Origin: Devosia sp.
GTDB lineage: Bacteria > Pseudomonadota > Alphaproteobacteria > Rhizobiales > Devosiaceae
DNA length: 64,000 bases
NCBI GenBank assembly: GCA_016713105.1
Contig: JADJPS010000017.1
Location: 620,001-684,000, forward strand
Reading direction: 5' to 3'
The position numbers and the translations under genes were made by a program. Of the stretch, positions 26,718-36,206 are shown piece after piece; positions within the stretch are counted from its first letter, which is position 1, and the number at the start of each line of letters is the position of its first letter. The notes under the pieces are model-generated. The model made no database searches and had not been told where the DNA came from. It saw only the letters and a list, made by a program, of their open reading frames with translations.

Positions 26718-26741
26718 GGGGCCGGCCCGAAGGCCGGCCCC
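26718..26741 (-). terminator. Strong hairpin terminator between convergent genes
   Basis: A perfect 10-bp stem, GGGGCCGGCC pairing with GGCCGGCCCC, with a CGAA tetraloop. It lies 23 bases beyond the stop of the phytase-like gene and after the chemoreceptor gene, so it may serve both strands. The flanking T content is modest. Confidence 0.65.
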
Positions 26742-26764
26742 GGAGCCCCGCGAGCAGGAGGCCC

Positions 26765-28930
26765 TTACCGGATCTGGCCGACCGACCAGAAGAAGGTTTC
26801 GCCCGAGCTGTCCGCCACACCGTCATTGTCGGTGATGACGAAGCCGGTGCCGGCCGCGTCGATCGCAAAGCTCTCGACCTTGTCGAGGACATAGCCCTGC
26901 CTGCTGGCGAGATCCGGCAGGAAGTCCCGGACTTCCTCCTTGCTCACCACCGGCAGTTCGGTGCCGATCGCCGCCCCGACCAGTGCCGAGACCGGGACGC
27001 GGTAGAGCTTCTTGAGCAGGGCCTTGCCGGCGATCTGGTTGTCGCGCTCGACGATGTAGACGAAGTCGCCATGCGCGGTGATCTCGGAGAGGCCGTTCCA
27101 GGCACCCTCGGCCGGGGACTCGAGCGGGTAGCGCACGGCGCTCCACGTCTTGTCCTTGGTGTTGTAGCCGAGCAGCTTCACCAGGCCCTTCGGGTCGTCC
27201 TTCCACTCACGCTGGATGGCGACCCACAGGGTGTCGCCGACCATGGTGACGCCTTCGGCGCCGAAGCGGATTTCACCGGCCAGCAGCGCCTCGGGGAAAG
27301 CGACTTCCTCGACGATCTTGCCGTCGGCGTCGACGCGGAACAGCGCGTGCGGCGTCAGCCGGTCGGTACGACCTTCCGAGGCCAGCCAGAAACCGCCCTT
27401 GCCATCGCGCGTGATGCCCTCGAGATCCAGCTTCTGGGCCGGGTGGCCGCCGCGGGTCACGATGGTCTTGGCCGTGATGCGGGCCGGCCTGGCGGTGGCG
27501 TCGATGGTGTAGATCGCCGGCTCGGCACTGAGCACGCTGTCGGAGACGGCATAGAGGATGCCGGGCTTTTCAGCGTCGGCAACGGCGCCCGAGATCGCCA
27601 CCCAGCCGATCGGATGCCCGTCGGCGTCGAGATCGGAGATCAATTCGGGATAGGCCGCCTCGCCCTCGGCGCGCTCGTAGATCATGACATGCGAGCCGGC
27701 GAGGCCGTCGGCGCGCAGGTCGACCTCGTTGGCGGTGGCGAGCAGGTTGCGCGACGGGATGGCCACCAGGCCTTCGGGCGAGATGCCCGAGGGCAGCGAC
27801 TGCAGGTATTCCGGCGCTGCGCCGGTGTCCCTGTAGACGGCGATGAGGGACGAGCGCTCCTGGGCAACGAAGAACAGCTTGTCCTCGCCGTAGGTCGCGG
27901 CGTCGAGGCCCTCGGCCTCGATGCCCTTGCTGTTGCGGGCGTCGGGATAGTGGCCGAGGCGCACGGCTTCCATTTCCATGCTCGGGCCGCTCTCGTAGGC
28001 GACGGTCCCGTCCTTGTTGAAGATGGTGAAGCCGCGCGAGCCGCCCTTCCAGTCGCCCTCATTGGCGACAACGAGGCGGTTATCGTCCAGCCACTTCACC
28101 GCGTCGGGCTCGCGGGCGACGTCTTCCTTCCTGCCGGTGAACACCAACGCCCCGTCGCGCTTGGTGTCGATGCCCTCGAGGGTCACGGCGCCGGCGGAAA
28201 AGTGCGACACGACCGTGCCGGTCTTGCCGCCGATGACGACGATGTGGTTGTTCTCCTGCAGCGTCAGCGCCACCTCGTCGAGGCCGTTGATCGAAACGAA
28301 CTCGGGCTCCGGATCCTCGCCCGCCACCGCGGCGAGACCGGTCACGTCGACCTTCTTGAGGCTGGCGGCGTCGAGCGAACCATCGACGAGGCTCAGCAGG
28401 ACGACGAAGCCGGCCGGCATCTGCGGCGGGCCGCCATCGCCCAGTTCCTCGTCGCGCTCGTTCTCGATGGCGATGGCGAGCAGCGTGCCGGCGGCATTGC
28501 GGGTGATCGAATCGGGCTGGCCGCCGAGTTCGACGGTCGCCTCGACGGCGCGAGTCGCGAGGTCGATGACCACCAGCTGGCCCGCAACCTCGACGTAGTT
28601 CTTGCGGGTGTTCACTGCCGCGTACACCTTGCCGCCGACGACGGTGACGGAGGTCGGCTCGCCCTCGAGCGCGAGGAACCCGGCGGCCCTGGGGGCGGCA
28701 GGATCGGTGATGTCGATGAAACCGATGCCGCCCGCCGGGCTGTCGGAATAGACCAGCGTCATGCCGTCCTCGGAGGCCGCGATGATCTCGGACGACGTCG
28801 TCTCGGCGTCAGGGCTGTTGAGCGCCACCGGGAAGCTGGCGATGCGATTGAACACGGGGGCCGCCGCCGCCGGCGCGACCGAAGTCAGCAGCGCCGTCGC
28901 GATCGCCAGGAGCACACGTTTGTCCGTCAT
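26765..28930 (-). CDS. Secreted esterase-like phytase-domain protein
   Basis: A protein of about 721 residues with a signal peptide (VLLAIATALLTSVAPAAAAP) and therefore periplasmic or secreted. The mature part is a long run of beta-propeller-like blades. The C-terminal half matches the esterase-like activity of phytase domain seen in many proteobacteria: NLLATANEVD, WVAISGAVADAE, KLDLEGITRDGKGGFWLASEG, GAEGVTMVGDTLWVAIQREW and SFAIDAAGTGFVITDNDGV. Three ATGs sit at the start (28939, 28936, 28930); the last is best spaced from GGAG. Phosphate-ester or lactone hydrolysis is possible, but experimental function of the family is poorly known. Confidence 0.85.
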   Translation of the reverse strand: MTDKRVLLAIATALLTSVAPAAAAPVFNRIASFPVALNSPDAETTSSEIIAASEDGMTLVYSDSPAGGIGFIDITDPAAPRAAGFLALEGEPTSVTVVGGKVYAAVNTRKNYVEVAGQLVVIDLATRAVEATVELGGQPDSITRNAAGTLLAIAIENERDEELGDGGPPQMPAGFVVLLSLVDGSLDAASLKKVDVTGLAAVAGEDPEPEFVSINGLDEVALTLQENNHIVVIGGKTGTVVSHFSAGAVTLEGIDTKRDGALVFTGRKEDVAREPDAVKWLDDNRLVVANEGDWKGGSRGFTIFNKDGTVAYESGPSMEMEAVRLGHYPDARNSKGIEAEGLDAATYGEDKLFFVAQERSSLIAVYRDTGAAPEYLQSLPSGISPEGLVAIPSRNLLATANEVDLRADGLAGSHVMIYERAEGEAAYPELISDLDADGHPIGWVAISGAVADAEKPGILYAVSDSVLSAEPAIYTIDATARPARITAKTIVTRGGHPAQKLDLEGITRDGKGGFWLASEGRTDRLTPHALFRVDADGKIVEEVAFPEALLAGEIRFGAEGVTMVGDTLWVAIQREWKDDPKGLVKLLGYNTKDKTWSAVRYPLESPAEGAWNGLSEITAHGDFVYIVERDNQIAGKALLKKLYRVPVSALVGAAIGTELPVVSKEEVRDFLPDLASRQGYVLDKVESFAIDAAGTGFVITDNDGVADSSGETFFWSVGQIR

Positions 28931-29040
28931 TGTCATCATCTCCGAGAACTGGTTCCGGCGTCCCACATAGGGGCGCCCCAACAAGCCCGGATGACACTCC
29001 GGCGACAACTCGATGACAGGGCCTGCGCGTGAGGAGCGGG

Positions 29041-29274
29041 CTACTCCTCGCCGTCGCCCCGATTGGCGATGGCGAAGTCCTGCAACTGCCGGGCCGCCTG
29101 CGGCTTCCGGTCGGCGAGCTCGATCACGCACGCGAAGGCCGCCCAGACGACCTCCTTCTTCCTGGCCGAGGGATGTGCCTTCCTGACCGCCTTCAGCAGA
29201 TCCCGGGGCCTGAGCGTGCCGGTCGACGACAGCTCGAGCAGGGTGTCCTTGATGGTGTCGTTCTTGTCCGCCAT
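29041..29274 (-). CDS. Small conserved-looking protein of unknown function
   Basis: A 77-residue, basic, mostly helical protein beginning MADKNDTIKDTLLELSS. The pattern TLRPRDLLKAVRKAHPSARKKEV looks like a winged-helix or small nucleic-acid-binding fold, with a C-terminal helix rich in Ala and Gln. It is not a family I can name. A longer version with a GTG- or ATG-rich upstream extension is less likely. It starts close to the divergent pyruvate kinase gene. Confidence 0.6.
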   Translation of the reverse strand: MADKNDTIKDTLLELSSTGTLRPRDLLKAVRKAHPSARKKEVVWAAFACVIELADRKPQAARQLQDFAIANRGDGEE

Positions 29275-29411
29275 GGCCTCGCGTGCTCCGGTTCCGCGCC
29301 TTGATCGCACGTCCCGCTGTCACAATCCATTCGCAGTCCGACCCGGACACCGACCAGGACGTCGCACCCGGGGTTCGACTGATTGTCACATTGGCGGGAT
29401 AAGGCGTTCAC

Positions 29412-30901
29412 ATGACCGACACCGACATGCACAAGCCGGACGAAGACGCGAGCGCCGTCGCAGCGCTGGGCAGCCTGATGGCCCTGAGGTCCCAGGTCCT
29501 TGACGAGGGCCGGCACATCCTCGAGCAGATCGGTTCCGATCCATCGGATCCCGATCTGCTCAACCTCGCCCACTATCTGTCGCTGCGGCGCCAGGACCTC
29601 AGGCCGCTGCAGCGGCGGCTGACCAGCCTGGGACTCTCCTCGCTCGGCCGGCTGGAAGGGCGCGTCCGCCCGAGCCTCGAAGCCACCATCGTGGCGCTGG
29701 CGGCACTCTGCCGAACGCCGATCGACATCAGCCCCCCCTCCCCAGAGGCGTTCTTCGCCGGAGAGCATCGGCTGGCCGCCGAGACCGACTTGCTGTTCGG
29801 CCCCCGCCAGGCGAGGCGCCGCACCCGGATCATGGTCACGCTGCCCACCGAGGCCGGCCTCGACCGAAGCGTCGCCGAGCACATCGTGGCTGGCGGCGCC
29901 GATGTCGTGCGGATCAACTGCGCACACGACGACCCGGAGCTCTGGCGCTCCATGGCCGCACACGCGCGTGCTGCCGCAGCCGCGCGAGGACAGCGGCTGT
30001 CCGTGCTGATGGACATTGCCGGTCCCAAGCTCCGCACCAGTGCGGCAGCACGTGCCGAAAAGGACAGCAGACTGCGGTCGGGCGACCGGTTCGCTCTGGT
30101 CGAGCGGCCGGCGCTGCTCGACGGCATCCTGCTTGATCACGCCGCCGCAATTGCGGCTGAGGGGATCCTCGACCGGCTCTCGCCGGGCGAGCGCGTGCGA
30201 TATGACGACGGCAAGCTCGAGGGATTGGTGGAGAGCAATGCCGAAGGCCTTGTCGTCGTGCAGGTGACCCGGGCCAGGGACAGTGGTGTTCGCCTCAAGC
30301 CCGACAAGGGCCTCAACTTCCCCGACAGCGATCTTGCGGTGAGTGCGCTCACCCGCAAGGACCACGACGATCTTCGCACCGTGGTGGAGCTCGCCGATAT
30401 CATCGGCTATTCGTTTGTCAGTCGACCCTCCGATATCGATGTCCTCGACGAGGCGCTGCGCGACCTGGCGCAGCCTGCCGACCACAGCATCGGGCTGGTC
30501 GCCAAGATCGAGCGCCCGGAAGCGGTCAGGAACCTGCCGGCACTCATCGCGCGGGCCAAGAGGCGCGGTCCATTCGGGATCATGATCGCTCGCGGCGATC
30601 TGGCGGCCGAGCTGGGGTTCGAGCGCCTGGCCGAGATGCAGGAGGAGATCCTGTGGCTCGGCGAGGCCGCGCGTGTGCCGGTGATCTGGGCAACGCAAGT
30701 GCTCGAGAGCCTGGTCAAGGACGGGGTCCCGTCCGCGGCGACATGACCGACGCGGCCATGGCAGCGCGCGCCGAGTGCGTGATGCTGAACAAGGGCCCGC
30801 ACGTCGCCGAGGCGATGGCGCTACTCGACGGCCTGTTCGAGCGCATGGATGGGCATCTGTTCAAGAAGTCGCCGCTGCTCAGAGCCCTGAAGTCCTGGTG
30901 A
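29412..30901 (+). CDS. Atypical pyruvate kinase, frame broken near its 3' end
   Basis: About 496 residues once corrected. It has an unusual N-terminal helical extension of about 135 residues, then the pyruvate-kinase barrel: RIMVTLPTEAG, ADVVRINCAHDDPE, LMDIAGPKLRT, a small lid domain and GLVAKIERPEAVRNL with the catalytic GIMIARGDLAAELGFE. The frame is lost near 30733 (cccgtccgcggc); one added base gives VPSRGDMTDAAMAARAECVMLNKGPHVAEA, the normal family continuation, ending at 30901. As written, the protein stops at 30746. The classical C-terminal allosteric domain is absent in both readings. It would make pyruvate from phosphoenolpyruvate, though the odd architecture could indicate another role. 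Confidence 0.82.
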
Positions 30902-31112
30902 CGAACCGGCGGGACGGGGGTCCCGTCCCCGGATTTTTCCGCTGCGTCCGGAAGTCAACACCCGTTAAGGTTCGGAGGGCGACGGCGGCGTGGTGGGCGG
31001 CGGTGGCGGCTCCTGCAACACCGGCAGCAACCCCGAACTGAGCGTACACGGCGCGGGCCGCTGCTCAAGCACGTGCCGCCGGCAAGCCGCCGAAGAAATA
31101 CCTGTCGGCACT

Positions 31113-31140
31113 AAAACCCCGACCTCGCGAGAGGCCGGGG
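31113..31140 (-). terminator. Terminator of the tRNA-Pro gene
   Basis: On the minus strand CCCCG-g-CCTC-loop-GAGG-t-CGGGG is followed by TTTT. It begins 6 bases past the tRNA 3' end, a classic Rho-independent terminator. Confidence 0.75.
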
Positions 31141-31145
31141 CTGAT

Positions 31146-31222
31146 TGGTCGGAGTAGAGTGATTCGAACACTCGACCCCCTGCTCCCGAAGCAGGTGCGC
31201 TACCAGGCTGCGCTATACTCCG
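31146..31222 (-). tRNA. tRNA-Pro (anticodon CGG)
   Basis: A 77-base cloverleaf including the encoded CCA. Acceptor stem CGGAGTA pairs with TACTCCG, the anticodon loop is TTCGGGA within CCTGC/GCAGG, and the T loop reads GTTCGAATC. Decodes CCG. Confidence 0.95.
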
Positions 31223-31389
31223 TCAGATGGTTGCCCCGCCGGCCATCGACCGAAATCTACGCAGGTTTCGGCGGGTCGGCGGCAACTGCGGCGCTTTATA
31301 GACTCGGCGCCCCTGCCATTCAAGCGCCTAACTGGTGGGTTTCTCGATTGGTTGCAGGGCCCGGTCGAACCGTGTAGGAACGCCGCCGT

Positions 31390-31464
<75 letters not shown>

Positions 31465-31471
31465 GTTCCAG

Positions 31472-32353
31472 TTGGGTTCCGAGACCGCAGGGGCCAGATT
31501 CATCATCGCAGACTCGCCGCTCACCGATCTGAGGCAGGAACTGGCGGGGCTGCCGGCGCCCGTCGTGGTCTTCAACAAGTCGCACTCCGGCAGCCGGCTG
31601 GTGGCGCAGCTGCTCGAGGCCGGCGGGATTTTCATGGGGCGCGAGCGCAACGAGTCCGGCGATGCGCTGGCCATGCTGCCTGTGGTCACCGCAGCGGTGG
31701 AGGGGTTCTACCCCGACTACGCGCCGCTGTGGCGCGACCCGGCGGCGGGTGCCGCGCTGGCCGCACGGGTCAGGGCGGCCATCGCCGCCCACCTTGCCGG
31801 ACATGACGGCGGGGCCTGGGGCTGGAAGCTGTGCGAGACGGTCTATGTCCTCCCGCTCATCGACTGCCTGTTTCCCGCGGCGCGCTACGTGCATGTCATC
31901 CGCGACGGTCGCGACGTGGCGTTCTGCGACCACGTCCCGCCCAAGCAGCCGTTCTGGCAGAAGGTGTATGTCGATACCGTCGGCGTCGGCCGCTGGCGCG
32001 GACTGTACTATGGACCGCACAGTCGCACCGGCTATCGGATCGATTCCTCGCTCTACAATGTCCAGCACTGGGTCAACAGCGTCACGCTGGGGCGGCGCCA
32101 TGGCGCCATGCTGCGCGAGCGCTGCCTGGAGCTGCGCTATGAGGCACTGTGCACCGACTTCGATCGCGAGGCCGAGCGGCTGCTGGCGTTCGCCGCAGCG
32201 CCGCATCCCGAGCAGGCCCTCGTTTCCGTGCGCGCCGGAGTCCGCTCCGATTCGATCGGCAAGCACCGGAGGCAGAGCCGCTGGAAGCTGCGTCGGGTCG
32301 AGCGCTATGCCCGGCCGCTGCTGATCGAACTGGGCTATCTCGAAGCGGAGTAG
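31472..32353 (+). CDS. Sulfotransferase-like protein
   Basis: A protein of about 293 residues. The PAPS 5'-phosphosulfate loop VVVFNKSHSGSRLVAQLLE lies near residue 35, the 3'-phosphate region RYVHVIRDGRDVAFCDH near residue 140, and LELRYEALCTDFDREAERLLAF is typical of the family tail. It would move sulfate from PAPS onto a glycan or other acceptor, in keeping with the envelope genes that follow. The start is uncertain: there is no in-frame ATG between the tRNA and the loop, so TTG 31472 is given. The reading frame runs back through tRNA-Gln, which cannot be coding. Confidence 0.75.
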   Translation: MGSETAGARFIIADSPLTDLRQELAGLPAPVVVFNKSHSGSRLVAQLLEAGGIFMGRERNESGDALAMLPVVTAAVEGFYPDYAPLWRDPAAGAALAARVRAAIAAHLAGHDGGAWGWKLCETVYVLPLIDCLFPAARYVHVIRDGRDVAFCDHVPPKQPFWQKVYVDTVGVGRWRGLYYGPHSRTGYRIDSSLYNVQHWVNSVTLGRRHGAMLRERCLELRYEALCTDFDREAERLLAFAAAPHPEQALVSVRAGVRSDSIGKHRRQSRWKLRRVERYARPLLIELGYLEAE

Positions 32354-32358
32354 GCAGC

Positions 32359-32964
32359 GTGCACGGGACCGTCTTTGCCGCCTTCGATCGCCTCTGCCGC
32401 TTGCACCGGCCGGGGGGGCGCGTGCTCGAGATCGGCGCCATGGCCAGTCCCGACACCCTGCTCAACCTGCCCGCCATCGCCGCGACGACCGACAGGATCG
32501 GGATCAATGCCGATCCTCAGCGAACCGCGGGCCCATGGCCCATCTTCACCGCCAATGCCAATGCCATGACGCTGTTCGAAGACAGCAGCTTCGACCTCGT
32601 CCTGTGCAACTCGGTGCTCGAGCACGATGCGCGATTCTGGCTGACGCTGGCCGAGATTCGGCGCGTGCTGCGCGCCGGCGGCATCGCCATGATCGGGGTG
32701 CCCGGCTACGTCCGGGCGCGCGGTGCCGGCAAGCGCTTCAGGAGCGCGCTGGCGCGGCTTTGGGGCGCGGAACGTCCCGGCGGCCAGGTACTCGCGGGGC
32801 TTGCCGCGGCGACGCCGACGCTCGACGTCCACAATTTCCCGGCCGACTACTACCGCTTCTCTGCCCAGGCGGTCCGGGATGTCTTCCTCGAGGGGTTCGA
32901 GGTGCTGGACATCGAGGACCTGATGACACCCCCGCGGATCATCGGGGTCGGCCGCAGGCGGTGA
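32359..32964 (+). CDS. SAM-dependent methyltransferase
   Basis: A 201-residue class I methyltransferase starting at GTG 32359, five bases after the sulfotransferase stop. Motif I is RVLEIGAMASPDTL, in which the usual GxGxG is replaced. The later motifs are FDLVLCNSVLEHD and LAEIRRVLRAGGIAMIGVPG. The C-terminal part includes HNFPADYYRFSAQAVRDVFLEGF, seen in glycan-locus methyltransferases. Together with the sulfotransferase it probably decorates a surface polysaccharide or lipid. Acceptor unknown. Confidence 0.82.
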   Translation: MHGTVFAAFDRLCRLHRPGGRVLEIGAMASPDTLLNLPAIAATTDRIGINADPQRTAGPWPIFTANANAMTLFEDSSFDLVLCNSVLEHDARFWLTLAEIRRVLRAGGIAMIGVPGYVRARGAGKRFRSALARLWGAERPGGQVLAGLAAATPTLDVHNFPADYYRFSAQAVRDVFLEGFEVLDIEDLMTPPRIIGVGRRR

Positions 32965-33044
32965 GCATATCCGCAAGTGCCGCCCAGTCCGCGGCGGCGC
33001 TGATCTCGACCCACAGGCCGGGCGCTTCGGGCCACCGCGGATGC

Positions 33045-33617
33045 TCATGCACCGGCGAGCCGCGCTTCGATGCATTGGCACAGGTAGTGATAGAGGCAGA
33101 CATGCACCTGCTGGATCATCGGCGTCGCCGTCGCGGGAACCGCGATCAGGATGTCGGCATGCCGCGCCAGGGCGCCACCTCCGGCCCCTGTCAGCGCCAC
33201 CACCGTCATCGCCTCGGCGCGCGCCTGTTCGGCGGCCCTCACGATGTTGGGCGAGTCGCCGCTGGTCGAGATCGCCAGCAGCACCGCGCCGGGCGCTCCA
33301 TGGGCCTCGACCTGCCGGGCATAGACGCTGTCGAAGCCGTGGTCGTTTCCCCACGCGGTGACGATGGCGGGGTTGGCGGGCAGTGCGATCACATTGTAGG
33401 CCTTGCGGGCGGCGAGGAACCGGCCGACCAGTTCGCCGGCAATGTGAAGGGCATCGGCGGCCGACCCGCCATTGCCGCACACCAGCAGCGGGCGGCGGGC
33501 CGTCAGCGCGGCAACGATGGCATCGACGGCCGCCTCCACCGGCGCTGCAAGATCGCAAGCGATCGTGGCTTCGAGGACCGCGGCGGACTGGGACAGGTAC
33601 TCGCCGAGGCCGCTCAT
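33045..33617 (-). CDS. gmhA: Sedoheptulose-7-phosphate isomerase
   Basis: A 190-residue SIS-domain isomerase that converts sedoheptulose 7-phosphate to D-glycero-D-manno-heptose 7-phosphate, the first step of LPS-core heptose synthesis. Signatures are LLVCGNGGSAADALHIAGEL, VTAWGNDHGFDSVYARQVE, LLAISTSGDSPNIVRA and the final helix IQQVHVCLYHYLC. The start overlaps the hldE stop by four bases. This pair is divergent from hldD-waaF-waaC. Confidence 0.95.
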   Translation of the reverse strand: MSGLGEYLSQSAAVLEATIACDLAAPVEAAVDAIVAALTARRPLLVCGNGGSAADALHIAGELVGRFLAARKAYNVIALPANPAIVTAWGNDHGFDSVYARQVEAHGAPGAVLLAISTSGDSPNIVRAAEQARAEAMTVVALTGAGGGALARHADILIAVPATATPMIQQVHVCLYHYLCQCIEARLAGA

Positions 33618-35095
33618 TGCGGATGGCCCGCGGGCGACGCGGCCAGCCGGCGGATGATCTCGCTGGTGCTTCGGCCGGACACCAGCTCGACCAGCACCAC
33701 CTCTCCACCCGCCTCGGCGACGAAATCGGCGCCGACGACCTGGTCCAGCGTGTAGTCCGCCCCCTTGATCAGCACATGCGGTCGCAGCGCCTCGATCAGT
33801 GCTGCCGGCGTGTCCTCGGCAAAGCCCACAACCAGGTCGACCGACCGCAGTGCGGCGAGCAGCAGCGCCCGGTCCGCCTCCGGGTTCACCGGCCGGCCCG
33901 TACCCTTGAGCCGACGAACCGACGCGTCGCTGTTGAGGCCCACAACAAGCCGGTCGCACTGGTTGCGCGCCGCCTGCAGCAGGCTGACATGCCCCGCGTG
34001 CAGCAGATCGAAGCAGCCATTGGTGAAGCCCACACGGAGGCCCTCCCGTCGCCAGCGCTCCACCACCTGCAGCGCTGCGCCGCGATCGAGGACTGGCGAA
34101 GGGGCCGGGCTCGCATCAGGCACGAGCGTAGCGGCGAGTTCATCTGCCGTGACCACTGCCGTGCCGGGCTTTTCGACCACGAGACCCGCAGCGGCGTTGG
34201 CCAGCACGCCGCTGCGCTCGGCATTGAGCCCCGCCGCCAGCGCCAGCGCCAGGGCTGCCGCCACGGTATCGCCGGCGCCGGACACGTCGAACAGGGCGCG
34301 GGCGGTGGCCGGAACATGGCTGGCGCCACCGCGGGTGATCACCGTGAGCCCCTTGTCCCCGCGCGTGACGACGACTTCGGCAAACCCCTGTTCGTCCAGC
34401 AGCCGGCCGGCTGCCGCGACGATCTGGTCATCGCCTTCGACCGGCCGCCCCACCGCCTCGGCCAGTTCCCGCAGATTGGGCGTCACCGCGGTGGCTCCGG
34501 CATAGCGCCGATAGTCGGGGCCCTTGGGGTCCACCACGACCGGGCACCCCGCCGCTCTCGCCAGGTCGATCAGTTCGGCGGCCACGCCGTCGAGCAGCAC
34601 GCCCTTGCCGTAGTCGGACAGCACCGCGATGTCGGTCTCCGGCAGCGCCGCGGCGAATGCCGCGACCAGCCTGGCGCGCGATCCGGCATCAAGGGCGCGC
34701 ACCTCCTCGTGATCCACCCGCAGGATCTGCTGGTGCTGGGCGCTGAAGCGCGTCTTGTGCGGGGTGATACGCCCGGCCTCGCTGAGCATGTTGCCGGCGT
34801 CTGACCCAAGTAGCGCGAGGATGCGACGGCCTGCCCCGTCCTCGCCCACGACCCCAAGCGGGCGTGCCCTGCCGCCCAGGGCCGCAATATTGGCGACGAC
34901 GTTGCCGGCGCCGCCGAGGGCGAAGCGCTCCCCCCGGTCGTGCAGCACCGGCACCGGTGCCTCCGGGGAGATACGGTGCACCGCCCCGTCGACGAAACTG
35001 TCGAGGATGAAATCACCCGCCACCAGGACGCGCAACCTGTCGAAGCGGGCGACGGCAGCGCTCAGGTCGGCATTGCCTGTTGACCGGGCCGTCAT
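33614..35095 (-). CDS. hldE: Bifunctional heptose-phosphate kinase/adenylyltransferase
   Basis: A 493-residue two-domain enzyme. The ribokinase-like domain (1-330) contains GDFILDSFVDG, ALGGAGNVVANIAALGG and the anion hole DVSGAGDTVAAALALALA. The nucleotidyltransferase domain (355 onward) contains GFTNGCFDLLHAGHVSLL and IKGADYTLDQVVGAD. It phosphorylates heptose 7-phosphate at O-1 and then forms the ADP-activated sugar. The intermediate phosphatase gmhB is not in the window. The start has no strong ribosome site but agrees with the family. Confidence 0.96.
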   Translation of the reverse strand: MTARSTGNADLSAAVARFDRLRVLVAGDFILDSFVDGAVHRISPEAPVPVLHDRGERFALGGAGNVVANIAALGGRARPLGVVGEDGAGRRILALLGSDAGNMLSEAGRITPHKTRFSAQHQQILRVDHEEVRALDAGSRARLVAAFAAALPETDIAVLSDYGKGVLLDGVAAELIDLARAAGCPVVVDPKGPDYRRYAGATAVTPNLRELAEAVGRPVEGDDQIVAAAGRLLDEQGFAEVVVTRGDKGLTVITRGGASHVPATARALFDVSGAGDTVAAALALALAAGLNAERSGVLANAAAGLVVEKPGTAVVTADELAATLVPDASPAPSPVLDRGAALQVVERWRREGLRVGFTNGCFDLLHAGHVSLLQAARNQCDRLVVGLNSDASVRRLKGTGRPVNPEADRALLLAALRSVDLVVGFAEDTPAALIEALRPHVLIKGADYTLDQVVGADFVAEAGGEVVLVELVSGRSTSEIIRRLAASPAGHPQ

Positions 35096-35255
35096 CGGGC
35101 GTGAACCTCCAAGAGTCTGTCGTGCTCGGATAACACATTCATATCACTGCAAGAACCGCCCAGGCGGCCACCTGTACAGTGCCGCGACGGTGGCGTGACA
35201 GGCAACCCTAGCTGCGCTAAGCCTTGCTTTCCAGTCGCAGCGGGGGGGTGGCCTG

Positions 35256-36206
35256 ATGATCGTCGTCACCGGCGGTTGCGGAATGATCGGCAGCAACATC
35301 GTGGCTGCGCTCAATGCCGCGGGCCGTTCCGACATTCTCGTCGTCGACGACCTGACCAACGGTCACAAGTTCAACAATGTCGCGGATCTCGCCATTGCCG
35401 ACTATGAGGACCGTGACGCATTCCTGCTGCGGGTGCAGCGCGGCGACCTGCCGGTGCCGGAGGTCGTGTTCCATGAGGGCGCCTGTTCGGTCACCACCGA
35501 GTGGGACGGCAGGCTGATGATGTCGCGCAACTTCACCTATTCCAAGGTGCTGCTGCACTACTGCCTCGAGCGTCGAGTCCCCTTTCTCTATGCCTCCTCG
35601 GCCGCCGTCTACGGCACCGGCTCGGCGTTCCGCGAGGTGCCGGAGCTCGAGCGTCCGCTCAACATCTACGCATATTCAAAGAAGCTGTTCGATGACTACG
35701 TGCGCCGCACCGTGTCGGGCACCGAGCACTCTGCCGTGGCGGGGCTGCGCTACTTCAATGTCTACGGGCCGCGCGAGAGCTACAAGGGGCAGATGGCCTC
35801 GCTCGCCTTCCACCTGTTCGAGGAGTTGCAGGGGGTGGGAACCGCCACCCTGTTCGGCGCCTATGGCGGCTACGGGCCGGGCGGGCAGCGACGGGACTTC
35901 GTCCACGTCGCCGATGTCGCGGCGGTGAACCTGTGGCTCTGGCAGAGCGGCCGGAGCGGCATCTTCAACTGCGGGTCGGGCCGCGCCGAGAGCTTCAACA
36001 CGCTCGCCGAGACGATGATCGAAGTCCTCGGCAAGGGCAGCATTCGCTATGTCGAGTTCCCGGACCACCTCAAGGGCCGCTACCAGGGGTTCACCGAGGC
36101 CGATATCGGCCGGCTGCGCGAGGCAGGCTACGGCCGTCCGTTCCGCGATCTGCGCAGCGGCACAAGGGACTACGTCGCATGGCTGCAGGCCCGGCAATCC
36201 TCGTGA
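35256..36206 (+). CDS. hldD: ADP-L-glycero-D-manno-heptose 6-epimerase
   Basis: A 316-residue short-chain dehydrogenase/epimerase that completes ADP-heptose synthesis. NAD(P)-binding motif is VVTGGCGMIGSN, a variant of the usual GGAGFIGSN. HldD-specific words include VVDDLTNGHKFNNVADL, FHEGACSVTTEWDG and YAYSKKLFDDYVRR with the catalytic Tyr and Lys, then LRYFNVYGPRE. The 160-base divergent gap upstream would hold promoters for both gmhA/hldE and this operon; none is convincing by eye. Confidence 0.95.
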   Translation: MIVVTGGCGMIGSNIVAALNAAGRSDILVVDDLTNGHKFNNVADLAIADYEDRDAFLLRVQRGDLPVPEVVFHEGACSVTTEWDGRLMMSRNFTYSKVLLHYCLERRVPFLYASSAAVYGTGSAFREVPELERPLNIYAYSKKLFDDYVRRTVSGTEHSAVAGLRYFNVYGPRESYKGQMASLAFHLFEELQGVGTATLFGAYGGYGPGGQRRDFVHVADVAAVNLWLWQSGRSGIFNCGSGRAESFNTLAETMIEVLGKGSIRYVEFPDHLKGRYQGFTEADIGRLREAGYGRPFRDLRSGTRDYVAWLQARQSS

